From an uncultured beta proteobacterium (GTDB taxonomy: Bacteria > Pseudomonadota > Gammaproteobacteria > Burkholderiales > Burkholderiaceae_B), in contig CAITPF010000441.1 of the NCBI GenBank assembly GCA_903894155.1, forward strand, positions 1-40,814: DNA of 40,814 nt, read 5' to 3'. The notes under the pieces are model-generated. The model saw nothing but the letters and a program-made list of their open reading frames with translations, did no database searches and was not told where the DNA came from. Shown in pieces: positions 40,444 to 40,814 of this stretch (positions within the stretch are counted from its first letter, which is position 1; each line of letters starts with the position of its first letter). The position numbers and the translations under genes were made by a program.

Positions 40444-40814
40444 ATGCTGGATCGCTCGCATTTGCAAATCATTCGTGAGGTTGACCGACAGGGATCGCTC
40501 ACCGCGGCGTCGCGCGTCCTGTTTCTGACGCAGCCTGCGTTGAGTCACGCGATCAAGAAGATCGAGCAGCAACTTGGCACGCGACTCTGGGCCAAAGAGG
40601 GCCGGAACCTGAGGCTGACGCAGGCAGGGCAGTACTTGCTGGGGTTGGCCAATCGGTTGCTGCCGCAACTCGAACATGCCGAGGCGCGCATGCGCCAATT
40701 TGCGGAGGGTAAGCGCGGCACCCTGCGGATCGGGATGGAGTGCCACCCCTGCTATCAATGGCTCATCAAGATCGTCGCGCCCTATCTCAGCGCCTGGCCG
40801 GATGTGGATGTCGA
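40444..40814 (+). CDS. metR: LysR-family methionine regulator MetR (3' end outside window)
   Basis: The first 123 codons of a LysR-type activator. Helix-turn-helix: LQIIREVDRQGSLTAASRVL, FLTQPALSHAIKKIEQQLGT, RLWAKEGRNLRLTQAGQYLL. The start of the effector domain, LRIGMECHPCYQWL, closely matches the MetR-specific IECHSCxQWL of E. coli MetR, which identifies it well beyond the general LysR family. It is divergent from metE, which it should activate in response to homocysteine, and would repress itself. Start ATG 40444; no other start is convincing. Confidence 0.95.
   Translation, partial: MLDRSHLQIIREVDRQGSLTAASRVLFLTQPALSHAIKKIEQQLGTRLWAKEGRNLRLTQAGQYLLGLANRLLPQLEHAEARMRQFAEGKRGTLRIGMECHPCYQWLIKIVAPYLSAWPDVDV

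Noticed and set aside
1-40814. tRNA, rRNA, CRISPR array, prophage or defence island
   Set aside because: No cloverleaf or rRNA-like stretch, no spaced repeat series, and no phage or nuclease genes were seen; the only defence-like item is the toxin-antitoxin pair.

Overview
The window looks like a chromosomal stretch of a betaproteobacterium, most likely of the order Burkholderiales and plausibly an Alcaligenaceae relative (Bordetella/Achromobacter type). The reasons are the moderately high GC content, four separate periplasmic binding proteins of the Bug/TctC family (hugely expanded in those genera), two MmgE/PrpD proteins, and a metE/metR pair of proteobacterial type. Coding density is high and no intergenic gap exceeds 300 bases. 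I see no rRNA, tRNA, CRISPR array, intact insertion sequence or phage gene. The genus assignment is inference only.

Layout. 2-2482 (+): the end of an ABC permease, a Bug protein and an alpha/beta-hydrolase-fold protein. 2527-8115: a stress/regulation patch holding a RES-domain toxin with its ParS/MbcA-like antitoxin, a small conserved hypothetical gene, a MerR regulator followed by a large VIT/von Willebrand A protein, and a DUF1810 protein. 8340-12120: a LigI-like amidohydrolase divergent from a second Bug gene, then a maleate isomerase/AMDase-like protein divergent from a third Bug gene. 12287-14008: a membrane-bound sensor diguanylate cyclase. 14080-24045 (-): a long operon with an amidohydrolase, an M20 peptidase, a DUF1028 protein, a dipeptide-type ABC transporter (binding protein, two permeases, one fused double ATPase) and an MmgE/PrpD protein.

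24336-33934: a (+) 3-hydroxyisobutyrate-dehydrogenase-like gene faces an eight-gene (-) operon. That operon holds MmgE/PrpD, a Bug protein, a second dehydrogenase paralogue, a branched-chain-amino-acid-type ABC transporter (permease, fused permease-ATPase, ATPase, binding protein) and a carboxymuconolactone-decarboxylase-like protein. 34056-37151 (+): an MFS transporter, a NadS/HigA-like antitoxin without visible toxin, and an adenylosuccinate lyase/carboxymuconate cycloisomerase-family enzyme. 37262-40814: a small membrane protein, metE, and divergent metR (cut by the window end).

How the genes work together. Most of the window is uptake plus first-step catabolism of small organic acids, peptides or amides. 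Each enzyme cluster carries its own capture protein (Bug, Liv-type or Dpp-type) beside hydrolases, dehydrogenases or decarboxylases. The substrates cannot be read from sequence. The strongest individually recognised unit is metE/metR, whose intergenic region contains nested TGAA/TTCA palindromes fitting MetR control. The most unusual items are listed as findings: enzyme-fold proteins that appear to lack family catalytic residues, two fused transporter proteins, a short palindrome resembling joined insertion-sequence ends, and an operon combining two unrelated solute-capture systems. I did not find a clearly new multi-gene defence or mobile system here.
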